From positions 1,860,001-1,924,000 of the forward strand of contig OX595994.1 in assembly GCA_951394045.1 (NCBI GenBank): a DNA stretch of 64,000 bases. The letters are read 5' to 3'. Made by a program: the position numbers and the translations under genes. The stretch's first letter is position 1. Every line of letters begins with the position of its first letter. The notes beneath the pieces were generated by a model. The model searched no databases. It was given only the letters and a program-made list of their open reading frames with translations, and was not told where the DNA came from. This stretch comes from Nitzschia sp. DOCU1 (taxonomy: Eukaryota > Bacillariophyta > Bacillariophyceae > Bacillariales > Bacillariaceae). This document shows positions 62,931 through 64,000 of the stretch, in pieces.

Positions 62931-64000
62931 GGGCTTATGTCCGGTCACGTAGGTAGCTAAAATTTTATAAAGAAAAAAGGGAAAAAAAGAAGAAAAGAAT
63001 TCGAAGAACAAAAGGAAGGCAATAATCCGTCATCCTAAATAACAAGGGCTACATTTTAAGGGGACACAAAAAACGCATCTTCGGCGTGCCGACGCCGACG
63101 ACCTACCCCGATACTAAAACGACAGGCCGAAGCATCAAGATGTTGTGACAATGGGTTTCATGGAGCGGCACATGCTGTGCATTATTTTGTTACTACCACG
63201 AAGGAAATAAGGAGTCAGGCTCAAGCTGTCCATTGGCCATTCGAATACGTTTCCACTGTGCTTTCATATCTCGAGAGCGAATTGTCTGGCCGGATACATC
63301 ACCTTCGTTGTAGCCCCGTGGCACCTGCCAATATTTGTATCGCTTTGCTTCTGGCACAATGCAATATTCCTTTGAATTCGGAGGGGCGGATCGTTTGTGG
63401 TTTTTGCCACTACGCTCCCACCCACACCGGTAACATCGCTGGGGTTCCCGCTCCCGCTTGTTTTCAGCTTGTTTTTCTGCAACCAGCACTGGGCCAGGAC
63501 CCGGCATCAACAAATGAGCTGGGCGATTGTGGCTTGTCGGGTGTGCCATCTGGAGTTCTGGGGGGCAAACAACGAAATGCTGGCGTTCTGATGGATCTTG
63601 AAGTGCTGCCGCCATGGGTTCCTACAGAGCTGGGGGTTGTTGTAGTGGTTCTTTAAATTGGATGTGAGTTGCCGCTTCATTGAAATGCTCACGTATACAA
63701 GCCACGCCTCGTCTAACAGTTGTCGTTTGCCAAACTCCAGTTCCAGGAAGTGACAAACTTGCAAGCTGTCTTTCTGTTTGCTGTCGATTAATCTTCTTCT
63801 CCAGTTCTTTGTGGTGTTCTTTGAGAAGTTGCGTAGTTTTTGAGAATAGTCGTTTCCTCTGCTCCATTGGCTTGAGACGCTCATCCCTGGCTCTTGCATT
63901 ATGAGCAACGCACAAAGCATCATAGTCAACCACGGTGTATCGTCCATGTTGCTGCCCCCCAGAGAATCTTGGCAGGAGCTGCAAAAAAAGCTCGCAATCA
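62931..64000 (-). mobile_element. Second, window-truncated copy of the 5.27-kb transposon
   Basis: The sequence repeats 57654 onward at +5277 with near identity (for example GTGGGC at 58281 versus GGGGGC at 63558). It contains the post-TAG extension (63193-63615) and the C-terminal end of the transposase frame, which stops at 63622 and runs off the right edge of the window. Same orientation as the first copy, so head-to-tail. Confidence 0.9.

Overview
The window looks like nuclear DNA of a diatom, most likely a pennate one. The evidence is seen in the proteins. There are extracellular proteins with PSxxPS tracts and RXL processing motifs, and a plastid-type bipartite presequence ending in an S-AFSP motif. 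There is also a heat-shock-factor relic, short GT-AG introns (75-182 nt), and a mixture of ordinary eukaryotic trafficking genes with transposable elements. I see no rRNA, tRNA or CRISPR array.

Layout. 1-3595: tandem array of a 1710-bp non-coding unit, entering from outside the window. 4156-15701: single-copy genes, namely a DIX-like protein, a plastid-targeted protein, a secreted Cys-rich protein, two tandem YeeE/YedE-type sulfur-compound transporter paralogues and an RNI-type LRR protein. 15875-20849: an intact Ty3/Gypsy LTR retrotransposon with identical 142-bp LTRs, inserted between the LRR gene and VPS41. 21225-31025: VPS41 (HOPS), a MATE transporter, a broken HSF gene and a glycosyltransferase-like gene. 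31241-40420: six virtually identical head-to-tail copies of a 1530-bp unit with inverted-repeat ends. 40992-57000: a very large modular surface protein, a mitochondrial-type coiled-coil protein, a frameshifted PC-esterase gene, a GH27 alpha-galactosidase and an inverted truncated copy of it, a UBAC2-like rhomboid/UBA protein, and two unknowns. 57654-64000: a 5.27-kb TIR transposon with a 1422-codon transposase, followed head-to-tail by a second copy that runs off the window.

Main discovery candidates. (i) The 5.27-kb element encodes a DDE-type transposase into which a WRN/RNase D-like DEDDy 3'-5' exonuclease domain is inserted; an in-frame TAG separates it from a zinc-knuckle-like tail. (ii) Its termini share a CACGTAGSTAGCT core and an A/G-rich subterminal tract with the 1530-bp repeat unit, which therefore looks like a non-autonomous relative. 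Both families sit as exact head-to-tail tandem arrays with 4-bp A/T spacers at the junctions, which is unusual for cut-and-paste elements. (iii) The Gypsy element keeps gag and pol in one frame separated by a single TGA, has an RGG-rich Gag without a zinc knuckle, and carries an exact second copy of its polypurine tract inside pol.

Gene starts were moved where the longest open frame begins at a non-ATG codon, and four genes were re-modelled with introns (DIX protein, both YeeE paralogues, VPS41). All function calls come from motif recognition only; no database search was run.
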